Counted from the first letter of the stretch, positions 47,501 through 56,244 are shown. The stretch: DNA of 64,000 nt from Cerasibacillus terrae (GCF_008039555.1 NZ_VDUW01000001.1:248001-312000), one strand, 5' to 3'. Notes: a model not told the origin generated them from the letters alone. Program-made: numbers and translations.

Positions 47501-48816
47501 TTGCAGAAAAAACCGCCTATGGGTATGTGAAAGGATATGCATCAGATAATGAACTTATTTTAAAGCCGACAGAAATTGATCGACTTGTTCAAGGTTGTGC
47601 AGGGGTAAAGCGAACGACAGGACAACATCCAGGTGGAATTATTGTTGTACCAGATGACAAAGAAATATATGATTTCACACCAATCCAGTTCCCGGCAGAT
47701 GACCGAAATAGTGAATGGCGTACAACACATTTTGATTTCCATTCTATTGAAGATAATCTTCTGAAATTAGATATCCTTGGTCATGATGATCCAACCGTCA
47801 TCCGTATGCTCCAAGACTTAACAGGAATAGATCCTAAAACTATACCTGTAGAAGATCCTGAAGTGATGAAGATATTTTCTGGTCCAGAACCACTCGGTCT
47901 GAAACCAGAACAAATTAATGATTGTCATACAGGTACACTAGGTGTTCCTGAATTCGGTACAAGGTTTGTTCGCCAAATGCTAGAAGATACAAAACCAACA
48001 ACATTCGCAGAATTAGTTATTATTTCTGGTCTTTCACATGGTACAGATGTTTGGCTTGGAAATGCTCAGGACTTAATTAATGAGGGTACATGTACATTAC
48101 CTGAAGTAATTGGTTGCCGGGACGATATTATGGTTTATCTAATGCAAAAGGGATTAGAAGCGTCAACTGCTTTCCAGATAATGGAATTTGTTCGTAAAGG
48201 ACGAGGCTTAAAGGATGAATGGATAGAAGAGATGAGGAAACACAATGTTCCAAACTGGTATATTGAATCCTGTAAAAAAATCAAATACATGTTCCCAAAG
48301 GCACACGCAGCTGCGTATGTTTTAATGGCAGTGAGAATTGCGTATTTTAAAGTTCATCATCCAATTTATTTTTATGCAGCCTACTTTTCTGTAAGAGCGA
48401 GCGATTTTGAATTAAACACAATGATAAAAGGATCAGAAGCAATTCGAAAACGTATCGAAGAAATTGATGCCAAAGGTAATGATGCATCACCAAAGGAAAA
48501 AAGTTTATTAACTGTTTTAGAAATTTCATTAGAGATGTGTGAACGAGGATTTTCCTTTCAAAAAGTCGATTTATATCGTTCAAGTGCGACTGACTTTATT
48601 GTTGATGGCAATACACTCATCCCACCATTTAATGCAGTAGATGGTTTAGGAACGAATGCGGCTATCAATATTGTGAAAAGCCGTGACGAGGGTGAGTTTT
48701 TATCAAAAGAAGATTTACGAGAACGAAGCAAGATTTCGAAAACAGTGCTTGAGTATTTAGATCAACATGGTTGCCTAAAAGGAATGCCTGATAAAAACCA
48801 ACTGTCTCTCTTTTAA
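44527..48816 (+). CDS. polC: DNA polymerase III alpha subunit, PolC type
   Basis: PolC is the main replicative polymerase of low-GC Gram-positives, with built-in proofreading. It has 1429 residues, near the B. subtilis 1437. Order: N-terminal domain (about 1-220); OB fold (about 225-320); split PHP domain beginning at RVELHAHTMMSQLDA near 328; DEDD exonuclease with YDVETTGLSAVYDTIIEIA near 415; PHP continuation (YHCVLLVKNEIGLKNLY); a four-cysteine zinc site CSNCHYHEF...CPTCQ near 902-940; polymerase core PDIDLNFSGEYQPEAH near 955; finger and duplex-binding parts to the end. The gene stands alone. Confidence 0.98.
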   Translation: MELTNQEKINILLEQLQLPDEHQVYFENASLKRLDVFKQKKLWHFHIEINAILPLQIYQSFIITLQKTFQKLTNVVCTLYTKDKQINTETITDYWQYYLQNTILSPAYKDVVLHQVPTVENNKLVIQARNEAEAITIKRKLEHDFQQFCQKVAIPKFVLDVHVNDQQTNIQEFKQKQAVEDREMMLKTIQQREERDQKKKHAGKNQDFMVGYKINDDPVQMENIQEEERRMTVQGYVFDVDVRKLRSGRSLLIIKATDYTDSLTIKKFSRGEEDEEVFDQLEKGIWVKARGSIQTDMYSNQLTMMANDINEIKVDEKKDTAKEEKKRVELHAHTMMSQLDAVVSPSRLIKQAKKWGHPAIAITDHAGVQGFPEAYQAGKKHDMKVIYGVEANLVDDGVPIAYNEQDLELESAIYVVYDVETTGLSAVYDTIIEIAGVKIHKGEIIDRFESFANPHHPLSETTTNLTGITDEMVQDAPEIGDVLKDFHAWSKDCVLVAHNASFDIGFLNQGYQRIDYNKVDEPVIDTLELARFLVPELKNHRLNTLCKHFNIELTQHHRAIYDAEATGYLLWKLVEKLLEKEIQNHNQLNDHMGKGDAYKRSRPYHCVLLVKNEIGLKNLYKLVSYAHIHYFYRVPRIPRSLLEKHREGLLIGSACDQGEVFETMMQQSSDDAENIAEFYDYIEVQPPANYAHLIEKDLVQNEAQILDIIQKLVALGKKINKPVVATGNVHYIEKHEKQYRQILIASQAGNPLNRHRLSDTPFRTTNEMQEAFSFLGKEVAEEIVVTNSQGIANNIENISPIKDSLYTPTIEGADKEIRDLCYSRAKSIYGEPIPSIVIERLDKELSSIIKHGFAVIYLISHKLVKKSLDDGYLVGSRGSVGSSLVATMTEITEVNPLPPHYVCSNCHYHEFITDGSYKSGFDLPDKSCPTCQNELMKDGQDIPFETFLGFKGDKVPDIDLNFSGEYQPEAHNYTKVLFGEDNVYRAGTIGTIAEKTAYGYVKGYASDNELILKPTEIDRLVQGCAGVKRTTGQHPGGIIVVPDDKEIYDFTPIQFPADDRNSEWRTTHFDFHSIEDNLLKLDILGHDDPTVIRMLQDLTGIDPKTIPVEDPEVMKIFSGPEPLGLKPEQINDCHTGTLGVPEFGTRFVRQMLEDTKPTTFAELVIISGLSHGTDVWLGNAQDLINEGTCTLPEVIGCRDDIMVYLMQKGLEASTAFQIMEFVRKGRGLKDEWIEEMRKHNVPNWYIESCKKIKYMFPKAHAAAYVLMAVRIAYFKVHHPIYFYAAYFSVRASDFELNTMIKGSEAIRKRIEEIDAKGNDASPKEKSLLTVLEISLEMCERGFSFQKVDLYRSSATDFIVDGNTLIPPFNAVDGLGTNAAINIVKSRDEGEFLSKEDLRERSKISKTVLEYLDQHGCLKGMPDKNQLSLF

Positions 48817-48861
48817 ATTAACTGTCTCATTAGTAAATGGGTCATGTCTACCGTTTATTGA

Positions 48862-48903
48862 ATGATGCAGACGATTGCATCATATTTACTTCTATGGTAT
48901 AAT
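48862..48903 (+). promoter_or_regulatory. sigma-A promoter of rimP-nusA-infB with overlapping inverted repeat
   Basis: TTGCAT (48875-48880), 17 bases, TATAAT (48898-48903) with extended TGG form a strong promoter. The inverted repeat ATGATGCA (48862-48869) and TGCATCAT (48876-48883) covers the -35, so a regulator may bind there. Confidence 0.75.
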
Positions 48904-48930
48904 TTGTTTATGATTAGATAATTTCTTTAT

Positions 48931-49014
48931 GAAAGAGTGGGTATATACCCACTCTTTCGTCGTAACATGAGCATCTTGTTCCTGCTTCCCTTGCCCTTTA
49001 CAGGCAAGGGTTTT
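48931..49014 (+). promoter_or_regulatory. leader with palindrome and attenuator-like stem before rimP
   Basis: Arms GAAAGAGTGGGTAT (48931-48944) and ATACCCACTCTTTC (48945-48958) form a 28-base perfect palindrome. It is followed by CCCTTGCC (48988-48995) pairing with GGCAAGGG (49003-49010) and TTTT. The second stem is a plausible intrinsic terminator about 110 bases before the rimP start. In B. subtilis, NusA-dependent termination in the corresponding leader is reported to autoregulate nusA. The rest of 48817-49124 has no gene. Confidence 0.65.
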
Positions 49015-49124
49015 ATATTGGATGGTTAATAATCAAGATATTGTTTAGAAATTTATACAAATTGAAATGAAAAATATTCTAATCGTACATAATAAGAACT
49101 AATAAGTTATGTAAAGGAGGAATA

Positions 49125-49601
49125 GTGTTGCGTGCTGAAGAAGTGACTAAAGTTACAGAAGAAGTCGTTACACCGATTTTGCAAGAAGAAAATCTTGAAC
49201 TAGTAGATATTGAGTATGTTAAAGAGGGAAGAGACTTTTTTCTACGGGTGTTCATTGATAAAGATGGAGGAGTAGGTTTAACAGAATGTGAACTAATTTC
49301 GGAAAAACTGAGTGAAAAATTAGATCAACTTGATCCTATTCAAGATGCATACTTTTTAGAAGTATCCTCACCAGGTGCTGAACGTCCTTTAAAAACAAAA
49401 GATGATTTTTTGAAAAATATAAATAGTAATATTTATGTGTCTTTGTATGCTCCAATTGATGGAGAAAAAGAGTATGAGGGAATATTAAAACAATTTGAAA
49501 ACGATGTTGTTATAATCGAATATAAATTGAAAACAAGAAAAAAAGAGGTTCAAATACCTTATGAAAAAATTGCACATGCAAGGTTAGCAGTTGTGTTTTA
49601 A
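49125..49601 (+). CDS. rimP: ribosome maturation factor RimP
   Basis: RimP is needed for late 30S subunit maturation. It has 158 residues from GTG 49125; the adjacent TTG 49128 is better spaced (seven bases) from AAGGAGG. The N-terminal alpha/beta domain contains LELVDIEYVKEGRDFFLRVF and ISEKLSEKLD. YFLEVSSPGAERPLKTKDDF is the family hallmark. A C-terminal SH3-like domain ends in IPYEKIAHARLAVVF. It heads the rimP-nusA-rnpM-ylxQ-infB operon. Confidence 0.96.
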   Translation: MLRAEEVTKVTEEVVTPILQEENLELVDIEYVKEGRDFFLRVFIDKDGGVGLTECELISEKLSEKLDQLDPIQDAYFLEVSSPGAERPLKTKDDFLKNINSNIYVSLYAPIDGEKEYEGILKQFENDVVIIEYKLKTRKKEVQIPYEKIAHARLAVVF

Positions 49602-49613
49602 GGGGGAAAAAAA

Positions 49614-50708
49614 GTGAGTAATCAACTGTTTGAAGCGATAGATGCGCTATCAAAAGAAAAAAGTATAGATAAAGACATATTATTAGAAGCATTGGAAGCT
49701 GCGCTGATATCTGCTTATAAGAAAAATTTTAAGTCTGCAACAAATGTACGAGTAGAATTAGATGAGGAAAAAGGAATTATGGAGATTTTTTCTCGTAAAA
49801 CAGTCGTAGAAGACCCAGAAGATGACCAGCAAGAAATTGCTTTAGAAGATGCTAAGGAAATTAATCCGAATTATGAAATCGACGATGTTATTGAAGTGAA
49901 AGTAGCACCAAAAGACTTCGGTAGAATTGCTGCACAAGCAGCAAAGCAAGTCGTTACTCAACGTGTACGAGAAGCAGAACGTGGTGTTATTTTTGATGAA
50001 TATGCTGATCGGGAAGAAGATGTTATGACAGGAATTATTCAGCGTCGTGATTCACGTTTTGTCTACGTTGATTTGGGTAAAATTGAAGCAAAATTACCTC
50101 AATCTGAACAAATAAATCATGAAGAATACCTTGTACACGATCGTATTAAAGTGTATGTGACTAAAGTTGAGAACACAAATAAAGGCCCACAAATATTTAT
50201 TTCAAGATCCCACCCTGGCCTTTTAAAACGCCTGTTTGAAATGGAAGTTCCAGAAATATATGATGGCCATGTTGAAATTAAATCTGTTGCTAGAGAAGCA
50301 GGTGATCGCTCTAAAATTGCTGTGTATGCAGAAAATCCAGAAATTGACCCCGTTGGTTCATGTGTAGGACAAAAGGGACAAAGGGTTCAAGTGATAGTAG
50401 ACGAATTAAATGGTGAGAAAATAGATATTGTGGAATGGTCAGAAGACCCTGTTATCTACGTTACAAACGCTTTAAGTCCATCGAAGGTTTTAAAAGTAAT
50501 CGTAAATGAAGAAGATAGAGCGACAACAGTTATTGTACCAGATTATCAATTATCATTAGCAATTGGAAAACGAGGACAAAATGCAAGGCTTGCTGCTAAG
50601 TTAACGGGATGGAAGATTGACATCAAAAGTGAATCAGAGGCAATTGAGGAAGGTATCTTAGCTGATACAGAATTTATTTCAGAAACAGAAGAAGACTTAT
50701 TCGATTAA
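49614..50708 (+). CDS. nusA: transcription termination/antitermination factor NusA
   Basis: NusA binds RNA polymerase and modulates pausing and termination. It has 364 residues. The N-terminal polymerase-binding domain (about 1-125) is followed by S1 (DVMTGIIQRRDSRFVYVDLG) and two KH domains (GSCVGQKGQRVQVIVDEL; LAIGKRGQNARLAAKLTGW). It lacks the extra C-terminal repeats of proteobacterial NusA, as is normal in Firmicutes. Start GTG 49614, 12 bases after rimP. Confidence 0.98.
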   Translation: MSNQLFEAIDALSKEKSIDKDILLEALEAALISAYKKNFKSATNVRVELDEEKGIMEIFSRKTVVEDPEDDQQEIALEDAKEINPNYEIDDVIEVKVAPKDFGRIAAQAAKQVVTQRVREAERGVIFDEYADREEDVMTGIIQRRDSRFVYVDLGKIEAKLPQSEQINHEEYLVHDRIKVYVTKVENTNKGPQIFISRSHPGLLKRLFEMEVPEIYDGHVEIKSVAREAGDRSKIAVYAENPEIDPVGSCVGQKGQRVQVIVDELNGEKIDIVEWSEDPVIYVTNALSPSKVLKVIVNEEDRATTVIVPDYQLSLAIGKRGQNARLAAKLTGWKIDIKSESEAIEEGILADTEFISETEEDLFD

Positions 50709-50719
50709 GGGGGATTTTT

Positions 50720-50995
50720 ATGGTAAAGAAAAGAAAAATACCTCTACGGAAATGTGTTATTACAGCTGAAATGAAACCAAAAAAAGAAATGATTCGAATA
50801 GTTCGTGATAAAGAAGGAAATGTTTCTGTTGATTTAACAGGAAAGAAAAATGGAAGAGGTGCCTATATTTCAAGAGATATTTCTGTTATTAAGGAAGCAG
50901 AAAAAACAGAAATATTAAAGCGCCATCTTCAAACGAATATCGATTCAACCATTTATGATCAATTAAAACAGTTGGTAGATGAAAATGATAAATAA
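50720..50995 (+). CDS. rnpM: YlxR family RNA-binding protein RnpM
   Basis: This 91-residue protein of the YlxR (DUF448) family is reported in B. subtilis to modulate RNase P. It reads PLRKCVITAEMKPKKEMIRIVRDKEG with the signature GKKNGRGAYISRD. It is small, basic and has no membrane segment. It starts 11 bases after nusA, following GGGGG, and its end overlaps ylxQ. Confidence 0.93.
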   Translation: MVKKRKIPLRKCVITAEMKPKKEMIRIVRDKEGNVSVDLTGKKNGRGAYISRDISVIKEAEKTEILKRHLQTNIDSTIYDQLKQLVDENDK

Positions 50996-51287
50996 AGACT
51001 ATTTAAACTTAATAGGTCTAGCCTATCGTGCAAGAAAATGTTCACTTGGCGAAAAAGTAATTGTAAAAGATATTCAAGAAAGAAATGCGAAACTTGTTAT
51101 ACTCGCAAATGACACTGGTTTTCAAACACGTAAAAAAATAACAGATAAATGCAACTCATACAACATCCCATTATATATATTGGATGACCGTGAAACATTA
51201 GGAAATGCAGTTGGAAAGACAGAACGAGTTGCCATTGCCATACTAGATGATGGTTTTGCGACGAAATTAATGACATTGTTAGAGTAA
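50979..51287 (+). CDS. ylxQ: L7Ae-family ribosomal protein YlxQ
   Basis: This is a 102-residue member of the L7Ae/L30e RNA-binding family, kink-turn binders. It has YLNLIGLAYRARKCSLGEK, KLVILANDTGFQTRKKITDKC and LGNAVGKTERVAIAI. The start may be ATG 50979 or ATG 50985, both inside rnpM. It is constant in nusA-infB operons of Firmicutes. Its exact role is not established to my knowledge. Confidence 0.92.
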   Translation: MKMINKDYLNLIGLAYRARKCSLGEKVIVKDIQERNAKLVILANDTGFQTRKKITDKCNSYNIPLYILDDRETLGNAVGKTERVAIAILDDGFATKLMTLLE

Positions 51288-51305
51288 TTTATTGGGGGTG
51301 AATAT

Positions 51306-53381
51306 ATGCGTAAATTACGTATATATGAATATGCAAAAAAAGTAAAAATGACAAGTAAGGAAGTTATCCAACACTTAAAAGAAATGGAAATTGAAGTATC
51401 CAATCATATGTCAACTATAACAGAAGATACAATCAAAAAGTTAGATCAAATGATACAATCCAAATCAGGATCTAAACAAAAAACAAATTCCACGAAGAAA
51501 CAGGGAAAACAAGAAAATAAGAAACAAAATCATCAAAATAGAAAGAAACGAAAAGAAACAAAAGGTAATAATAAAAAGAATCAAACAAAAGAAGATACAA
51601 ACCAACAAAAGTCTTCTAAGAAATCTACTCCTGAGAAAATTGTTTATCAAGGCACACTTACAGTTGGTGAATTAGCTGATAAACTGAATAAAGACTCATC
51701 TGAAATTATAAAGAAACTTCTTTTCTTGGGGGTTATGGCGACAAAAAACCAAGATTTAGATGATGATGCCATTGAATTAATTTGTTCAGAATACGATGTG
51801 AAAGTAGAAAAAGAAATTATATTAGAAGATACAGATTTTAATAAATATATTGCGGAAGAAAAGGAAGAAAACTTAATTGAAAGGCCTGCAGTCGTTACCA
51901 TAATGGGACATGTAGACCATGGGAAAACAACTCTTTTAGACGCGATTCGAGAGTCAAAAGTTACTGCAGGTGAAGCAGGCGGTATTACACAACATATCGG
52001 AGCCTATCAAATTGAAGTAGATGATAAGAAAATCACATTTCTAGATACACCTGGACATGAAGCATTTACAAGCATGCGTTCTCGTGGTGCACAAGTAACA
52101 GATTTGTCGATTTTGGTTGTTGCTGCAGATGATGGGGTCATGCCACAAACAGTTGAAGCATTAAACCATGCTAAAGCTGCAGGAGTACCAATTATTGTAG
52201 CAGTGAATAAAATGGATAAAGATACCGCTAATCCTGATCGAGTGATGCAGGAGTTAACAGAATATGAACTTATCCCAGAAGACTGGGGTGGTGACACGAT
52301 TTTTGTTCAATTATCTGCTCTACAAAATAAAGGTATTGATGAATTACTAGAGATGATTCTTTTAATAGCAGAAATGCAGGAACTTAAAGCAAATCCTAAA
52401 GCACAAGCATTTGGAACTGTTATTGAGGCTGAACTAGATAAAGGCCGAGGTCCTGTAGCTACATTACTTGTTCAAAATGGTACATTGCATATTAGTGACT
52501 CAATTGTTGTAGGAAATACAAATGGTCGTGTTCGTGCAATGTTAAATGATATTGGAAAACGTGTAAAAACAGCTGGTCCATCTACACCCGTTGAAATAAC
52601 TGGTTTAAATGAAGTTCCACAGGCCGGGGATCAATTTTTAGTTTTTGAAGATGAGAAAAAGGCTCGTCAAATTGGAGAAGCACGTCATCAACAAGCCGTT
52701 CTAGCAACAAGAAGTGAACATACAAAAGTAAGTTTAGATGATTTATTTGAACATATTAAGCAAGGGGAAATGAAAGCAGTAAAAATCATTATTAAAGCTG
52801 ATACTCAAGGTTCTGCTGAAGCATTATCAGCATCCCTTCGAAAAATTGAAGTAGAGGGTGTAAGAATCGATATTATCCATTCAGGTGTTGGTGCAATTAA
52901 TGAATCAGACATTTCTTTAGCATCTGCTTCTAATGCCGTTGTTATTGGTTTTAATGTTCGACCAGATGTGAATGCTAAAAAAGCAGCAGAGTCTGAAAAA
53001 GTAGATGTTCGTCTCCATCGTGTAATTTATAAAGCAATTGAAGAAATTGAGGCAGCGATGAAGGGAATGTTAGATCCAGAGTATGAAGAACAAGTAATCG
53101 GTCAAGTTGAGGTTCGTGAAACATTTAAGGTATCAAAAGTTGGCACAATTGCTGGATGTTATGTTACGGACGGAAAAGTAACACGTGATTCTGGTGTTCG
53201 CTTAATCCGCGATGGTGTAGTGCTTTATGAAGGTGAAATTGATACACTTAAACGATTTAAAGATGATGTTAGAGAAGTAGCGCAGAACTATGAATGTGGA
53301 CTAACTATTCAGAACTTCAATGATATCAAAGTAGGTGACATCATTGAAGCGTACATCATGAAGGAAATCGAACGTGTATGA
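51306..53381 (+). CDS. infB: translation initiation factor IF-2
   Basis: IF-2 brings initiator tRNA to the ribosome. It has 691 residues. The N-terminal domain begins [20 protein letters not shown] and is followed by a very Lys/Gln/Asn-rich linker (about residues 55-115). The GTPase shows G1 [14 protein letters not shown] near 200, G3 [17 protein letters not shown] and G4 AVNKMDK. Domain III and the C-terminal fMet-tRNA-binding domain ([17 protein letters not shown]) follow. Start ATG 51306 after GGGGGTGA. It overlaps ylxP by four bases. Confidence 0.98.
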   Translation: MRKLRIYEYAKKVKMTSKEVIQHLKEMEIEVSNHMSTITEDTIKKLDQMIQSKSGSKQKTNSTKKQGKQENKKQNHQNRKKRKETKGNNKKNQTKEDTNQQKSSKKSTPEKIVYQGTLTVGELADKLNKDSSEIIKKLLFLGVMATKNQDLDDDAIELICSEYDVKVEKEIILEDTDFNKYIAEEKEENLIERPAVVTIMGHVDHGKTTLLDAIRESKVTAGEAGGITQHIGAYQIEVDDKKITFLDTPGHEAFTSMRSRGAQVTDLSILVVAADDGVMPQTVEALNHAKAAGVPIIVAVNKMDKDTANPDRVMQELTEYELIPEDWGGDTIFVQLSALQNKGIDELLEMILLIAEMQELKANPKAQAFGTVIEAELDKGRGPVATLLVQNGTLHISDSIVVGNTNGRVRAMLNDIGKRVKTAGPSTPVEITGLNEVPQAGDQFLVFEDEKKARQIGEARHQQAVLATRSEHTKVSLDDLFEHIKQGEMKAVKIIIKADTQGSAEALSASLRKIEVEGVRIDIIHSGVGAINESDISLASASNAVVIGFNVRPDVNAKKAAESEKVDVRLHRVIYKAIEEIEAAMKGMLDPEYEEQVIGQVEVRETFKVSKVGTIAGCYVTDGKVTRDSGVRLIRDGVVLYEGEIDTLKRFKDDVREVAQNYECGLTIQNFNDIKVGDIIEAYIMKEIERV

Positions 53382-53656
53382 TCCTTTATGTTGAGTTAGA
53401 GTGTGTCTTTTATGAAGGAAATTCATTAAAACAAAAGCGCTCTCTGCTTAAGAAATTAATAAGTAAATTAAAAAATGACTTTAATATTTCCGTAGCGGAA
53501 CTTGATTATCAAAACTTATGGCAACGAACAAAAATAGGTATTGTTACTATTTCAAATAAGCTTGTCCATGCGGAAAAAGTAATTCAAGAAGTATTACGAG
53601 TAATTGATTCGTACCCAGAGTTAGAACGAACAATAACAAATGTTGAACGTTTATAA
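53378..53656 (+). CDS. ylxP: DUF503 protein YlxP
   Basis: This 92-residue protein of the DUF503 family always lies between infB and rbfA in Bacilli. It reads [40 protein letters not shown] and IGIVTISNK, a ferredoxin-like fold. It overlaps infB (ATGA), so translation is coupled. A role in ribosome or translation biology is likely from context; function is not known. Confidence 0.92.
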   Translation: MILYVELECVFYEGNSLKQKRSLLKKLISKLKNDFNISVAELDYQNLWQRTKIGIVTISNKLVHAEKVIQEVLRVIDSYPELERTITNVERL

Positions 53657-53685
53657 GCCCTGTTTGTGAAGTTGAGGTGAAATAA

Positions 53686-54027
53686 ATGAGTAAATTACGT
53701 GCAAACCGAGTTGCAGAACAAATGAAAAAAGAACTTGGAGATATATTAACAAGAAAAATTAAAGATCCAAGAATTGGCTTTGTAACGGTGACAGATGTTG
53801 AGGTTACTTCTGATTTACAACAAGCAAAAATCTTTATCTCTATTCTTGGAGACGATGAAGAAAAACAAGAGACACTACTTGGCCTAACAAAGGCGAAAGG
53901 TTTTATTCGCTCTGAAATAGGTCGTAGAATTCGATTGCGAAAAACACCAGAGATTACTTTTGAATATGATGAAGCTCTAGAATATGGGAATCATATTGAA
54001 AAAATCCTGCGTCAATTAAAAGAATAA
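53686..54027 (+). CDS. rbfA: ribosome-binding factor A
   Basis: RbfA assists 16S rRNA 5'-end processing and 30S maturation, notably in the cold. It has 113 residues: [38 protein letters not shown] and [20 protein letters not shown]. The single KH-like fold is complete. It ends the infB unit; a terminator and a fresh promoter separate it from truB. Confidence 0.96.
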   Translation: MSKLRANRVAEQMKKELGDILTRKIKDPRIGFVTVTDVEVTSDLQQAKIFISILGDDEEKQETLLGLTKAKGFIRSEIGRRIRLRKTPEITFEYDEALEYGNHIEKILRQLKE

Positions 54028-54069
54028 TTTTAAAAAATCATTCATAGGAAATGTAAATGCTAGTTGCTG

Positions 54070-54102
54070 AATCTGACTTACTTTTCGTAGGTCAGATTTT
54101 TC
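54070..54102 (+). terminator. terminator after rbfA
   Basis: AATCTGACTTAC (54070-54081) pairs with GTAGGTCAGATT (54087-54098), with one internal mismatch, and is followed by TTT. It ends the rimP-rbfA transcript. Confidence 0.75.
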
Positions 54103-54114
54103 CATGAGTAGCTT

Positions 54115-54168
54115 TGATATAAAGTGACTCTTCAATCAGTGGAGGTTTTCTTCAACCTCGACTGATTG
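54115..54168 (+). promoter_or_regulatory. truB promoter and 5' hairpin
   Basis: An extended -10, TGA followed by TATAAA (54118-54123), would start RNA near 54130. A long stem begins there: CAATCAGT (54133-54140) pairs with ACTGATTG (54161-54168), and inside it GAGGTT with AACCTC, with one G-G mismatch between. No T run follows directly. Confidence 0.5.
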
Positions 54169-54205
54169 TTGATTACCCTTTGATAAAGGAGAGTGAAGTT
54201 GAGCA

Positions 54206-55099
54206 ATGAAAGGTATTTTGCCATTATGGAAGCCAAGAGGGCTAACATCACATGATTGTGTTGCGAAAATAAGGAAGCTCTATTCAACGAAAAAAGTTGG
54301 TCATACAGGAACACTTGACCCACAAGTGGAAGGAGTATTACCAATCTGTATAGGACAAGCTACAAAAATAGTCCCTTATTTAACAAATACAAAAAAGACG
54401 TATAAGGCTGAAGTTGAATTGGGAATAGCAACAGAAACAGAAGATGCCTATGGTAAAGTAGTAGAGAAAATGGACATGCTTACACAACCATCTTTAAAGC
54501 AAATTGACCAAGTATTAAAAACTTTTACAGGAATCATTACACAAGTACCACCGATGTATTCAGCTGTTAAAGTAAAAGGAAAAAAATTATATGAATATGC
54601 GAGAGAAAATAAAACAGTTGAACGTCCGAAACGAGAGATAACTATATACGAATTAAAAAGAACTAGCCAATACGACATGGAAAAAAATCGTTTTTCTATT
54701 GAGGTTATTTGTTCAAAAGGTACATATATTCGTACATTATGTGTTGATATTGGAAAAACATTAGGATATCCAGCACATATGTCTAATCTTGAACGCTCTC
54801 AATCAGGTTCATTTTCTAAGGAAAATTCAATTACATTTGATATGATTGAAAAAGCGAGTATTCATAACCGACAACAAGAATTATTGATTCCCATTTTACA
54901 AGGTTTGGATCATTTACCAATTATTGAAGTGAACCAAGAAGTAAAAAGAAGAGTACTATATGGCCAAAAACTTCCGACACCTAACGAAGTGAAAACAAAA
55001 GAACCATTTGTTATAATACATGAAGATGAAGTGCTTGCGATTTATCAAGTAAATAGAGAAAAACAGGATCAAATTAAAGCAGTAAGAGTTTTTAATTGA
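54206..55099 (+). CDS. truB: tRNA pseudouridine(55) synthase TruB
   Basis: TruB makes pseudouridine 55 in the T-loop of tRNAs. It has 297 residues. The catalytic Asp is in KVGHTGTLDPQVEGVLPICIG near residue 39. YKAEVELGIATETEDAYGKV and QVPPMYSAVKVKGKKLYEYAR are conserved, and a C-terminal PUA-like domain closes the protein (RRVLYGQKLPTPNE). Start ATG 54206. ribF follows after 24 bases. Confidence 0.97.
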   Translation: MKGILPLWKPRGLTSHDCVAKIRKLYSTKKVGHTGTLDPQVEGVLPICIGQATKIVPYLTNTKKTYKAEVELGIATETEDAYGKVVEKMDMLTQPSLKQIDQVLKTFTGIITQVPPMYSAVKVKGKKLYEYARENKTVERPKREITIYELKRTSQYDMEKNRFSIEVICSKGTYIRTLCVDIGKTLGYPAHMSNLERSQSGSFSKENSITFDMIEKASIHNRQQELLIPILQGLDHLPIIEVNQEVKRRVLYGQKLPTPNEVKTKEPFVIIHEDEVLAIYQVNREKQDQIKAVRVFN

Positions 55100-55123
55100 C
55101 ATTGAAAGTGTAGGTGATTCTCA

Positions 55124-56059
55124 GTGAGAACAATAGAACTTAAGTATCCTCACATTTTATCTGATTCTATTTTGCCTGAAACAGTTGCTGCAATTGGTTT
55201 TTTTGATGGTATCCATAAGGGTCATCAGGAAGTAGTTCAAACTGCTATTTCAAAGGCAAAGGAAAAAAATATGGAAAGTGCTGTAATTACATTTCACCCT
55301 CATCCTTCCGTTATTCTTAATAAAAGTAAAGAAAACGTGAAATATATTACACCTATTCGTCAAAAGCAAGAAATCTTACAACAAATGGATGTTGATCGTT
55401 TATATATCATTACCTTTAATGAAGAACTTTCAGGCCTTTCACCACAACATTTTATTAATCATTTTATTATTGGTTTAAATATTAAGCATATTGTAGCAGG
55501 ATTTGATTATACATTTGGACATAAAGGTAAAGGAAACATGAGTAATATTGGAGATTATACAAAGGGAAAGTTTACATACACAACAATCTCTAAAGTAGAA
55601 GATGATGCTGAGAAAGTAAGTTCAACAAGAATTAGAAAACTTTTAAAAACTGGGCAGGTAGATAAAATAAATGCATTACTAGGTCGCCCATTATCATTAT
55701 ATGGAACAGTTGTCACTGGATCAAAGCGAGGAAGAACAATTGGTTTCCCAACAGCAAATCTAAAAGTAGAAGAAGAGATACAGTTACCTAAGCCCGGAAT
55801 CTATGCTGTGAAGATTAAATACAAAAACAAAACATATGAAGGAATGGCAAGTTTAGGTACAAATCCAACTTTTCCCGAAGACAAATATCGACTATCTCTA
55901 GAAGTTAATATATTTGATTATAATAATGATTTATATGGAGAAGAGCTACAATTGGAATGGCATCAATATATTCGCGATGAAGTCACTTTTTCTTCAGTTG
56001 ATGCCCTTATCGAGCAATTGAAAGATGATGAAAAAGTAATTCGTACTTATTTTTCTTAA
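55124..56059 (+). CDS. ribF: bifunctional riboflavin kinase/FAD synthetase
   Basis: RibF (RibC in B. subtilis) phosphorylates riboflavin to FMN and adenylates FMN to FAD. It has 311 residues from GTG 55124. The N-terminal nucleotidyltransferase has AIGFFDGIHKGHQEV and ITFHPHPSVIL, then VAGFDYTFGHKGKGN and STRIRKLLKTG. The C-terminal kinase has GSKRGRTIGFPTANL, then ASLGTNPTF. Order truB-ribF-rpsO matches B. subtilis. Confidence 0.97.
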   Translation: MRTIELKYPHILSDSILPETVAAIGFFDGIHKGHQEVVQTAISKAKEKNMESAVITFHPHPSVILNKSKENVKYITPIRQKQEILQQMDVDRLYIITFNEELSGLSPQHFINHFIIGLNIKHIVAGFDYTFGHKGKGNMSNIGDYTKGKFTYTTISKVEDDAEKVSSTRIRKLLKTGQVDKINALLGRPLSLYGTVVTGSKRGRTIGFPTANLKVEEEIQLPKPGIYAVKIKYKNKTYEGMASLGTNPTFPEDKYRLSLEVNIFDYNNDLYGEELQLEWHQYIRDEVTFSSVDALIEQLKDDEKVIRTYFS

Positions 56060-56126
56060 TATGTTTTGTTAATAATAGATACTCTGAATTAGTTACCTGT
56101 TTAGGATGAGAAATTCTCTGTTTTAC

Positions 56127-56155
56127 TTGCAATTTTCACTTTAAACATGTATTCT
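56127..56155 (+). promoter_or_regulatory. sigma-A promoter of rpsO
   Basis: TTGCAA (56127-56132), 17 bases, TATTCT (56150-56155). RNA would start near 56162, directly before the structured leader. Confidence 0.6.
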
Positions 56156-56167
56156 AGAAAAGATGAA

Positions 56168-56214
56168 ACCATCTCGTGGCAAATCGTAACTCCGACGATT
56201 GCTAGGGGATAGGT
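56168..56214 (+). ncRNA. structured rpsO (S15) mRNA leader
   Basis: ACC plus ATCTC (56168-56175) pairs with GGGAT plus GGT (56206-56214, one bulged A). Inside it GC plus AATCGT (56179-56187, one bulge) pairs with ACGATT plus GC (56195-56202). This resembles the S15-binding autoregulatory leaders known ahead of rpsO in bacilli. It lies about 17 bases before the AGGAGG of rpsO. Confidence 0.7.
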
Positions 56215-56244
56215 GTTTATATATTAATATAGGAGGTGTGCCGA

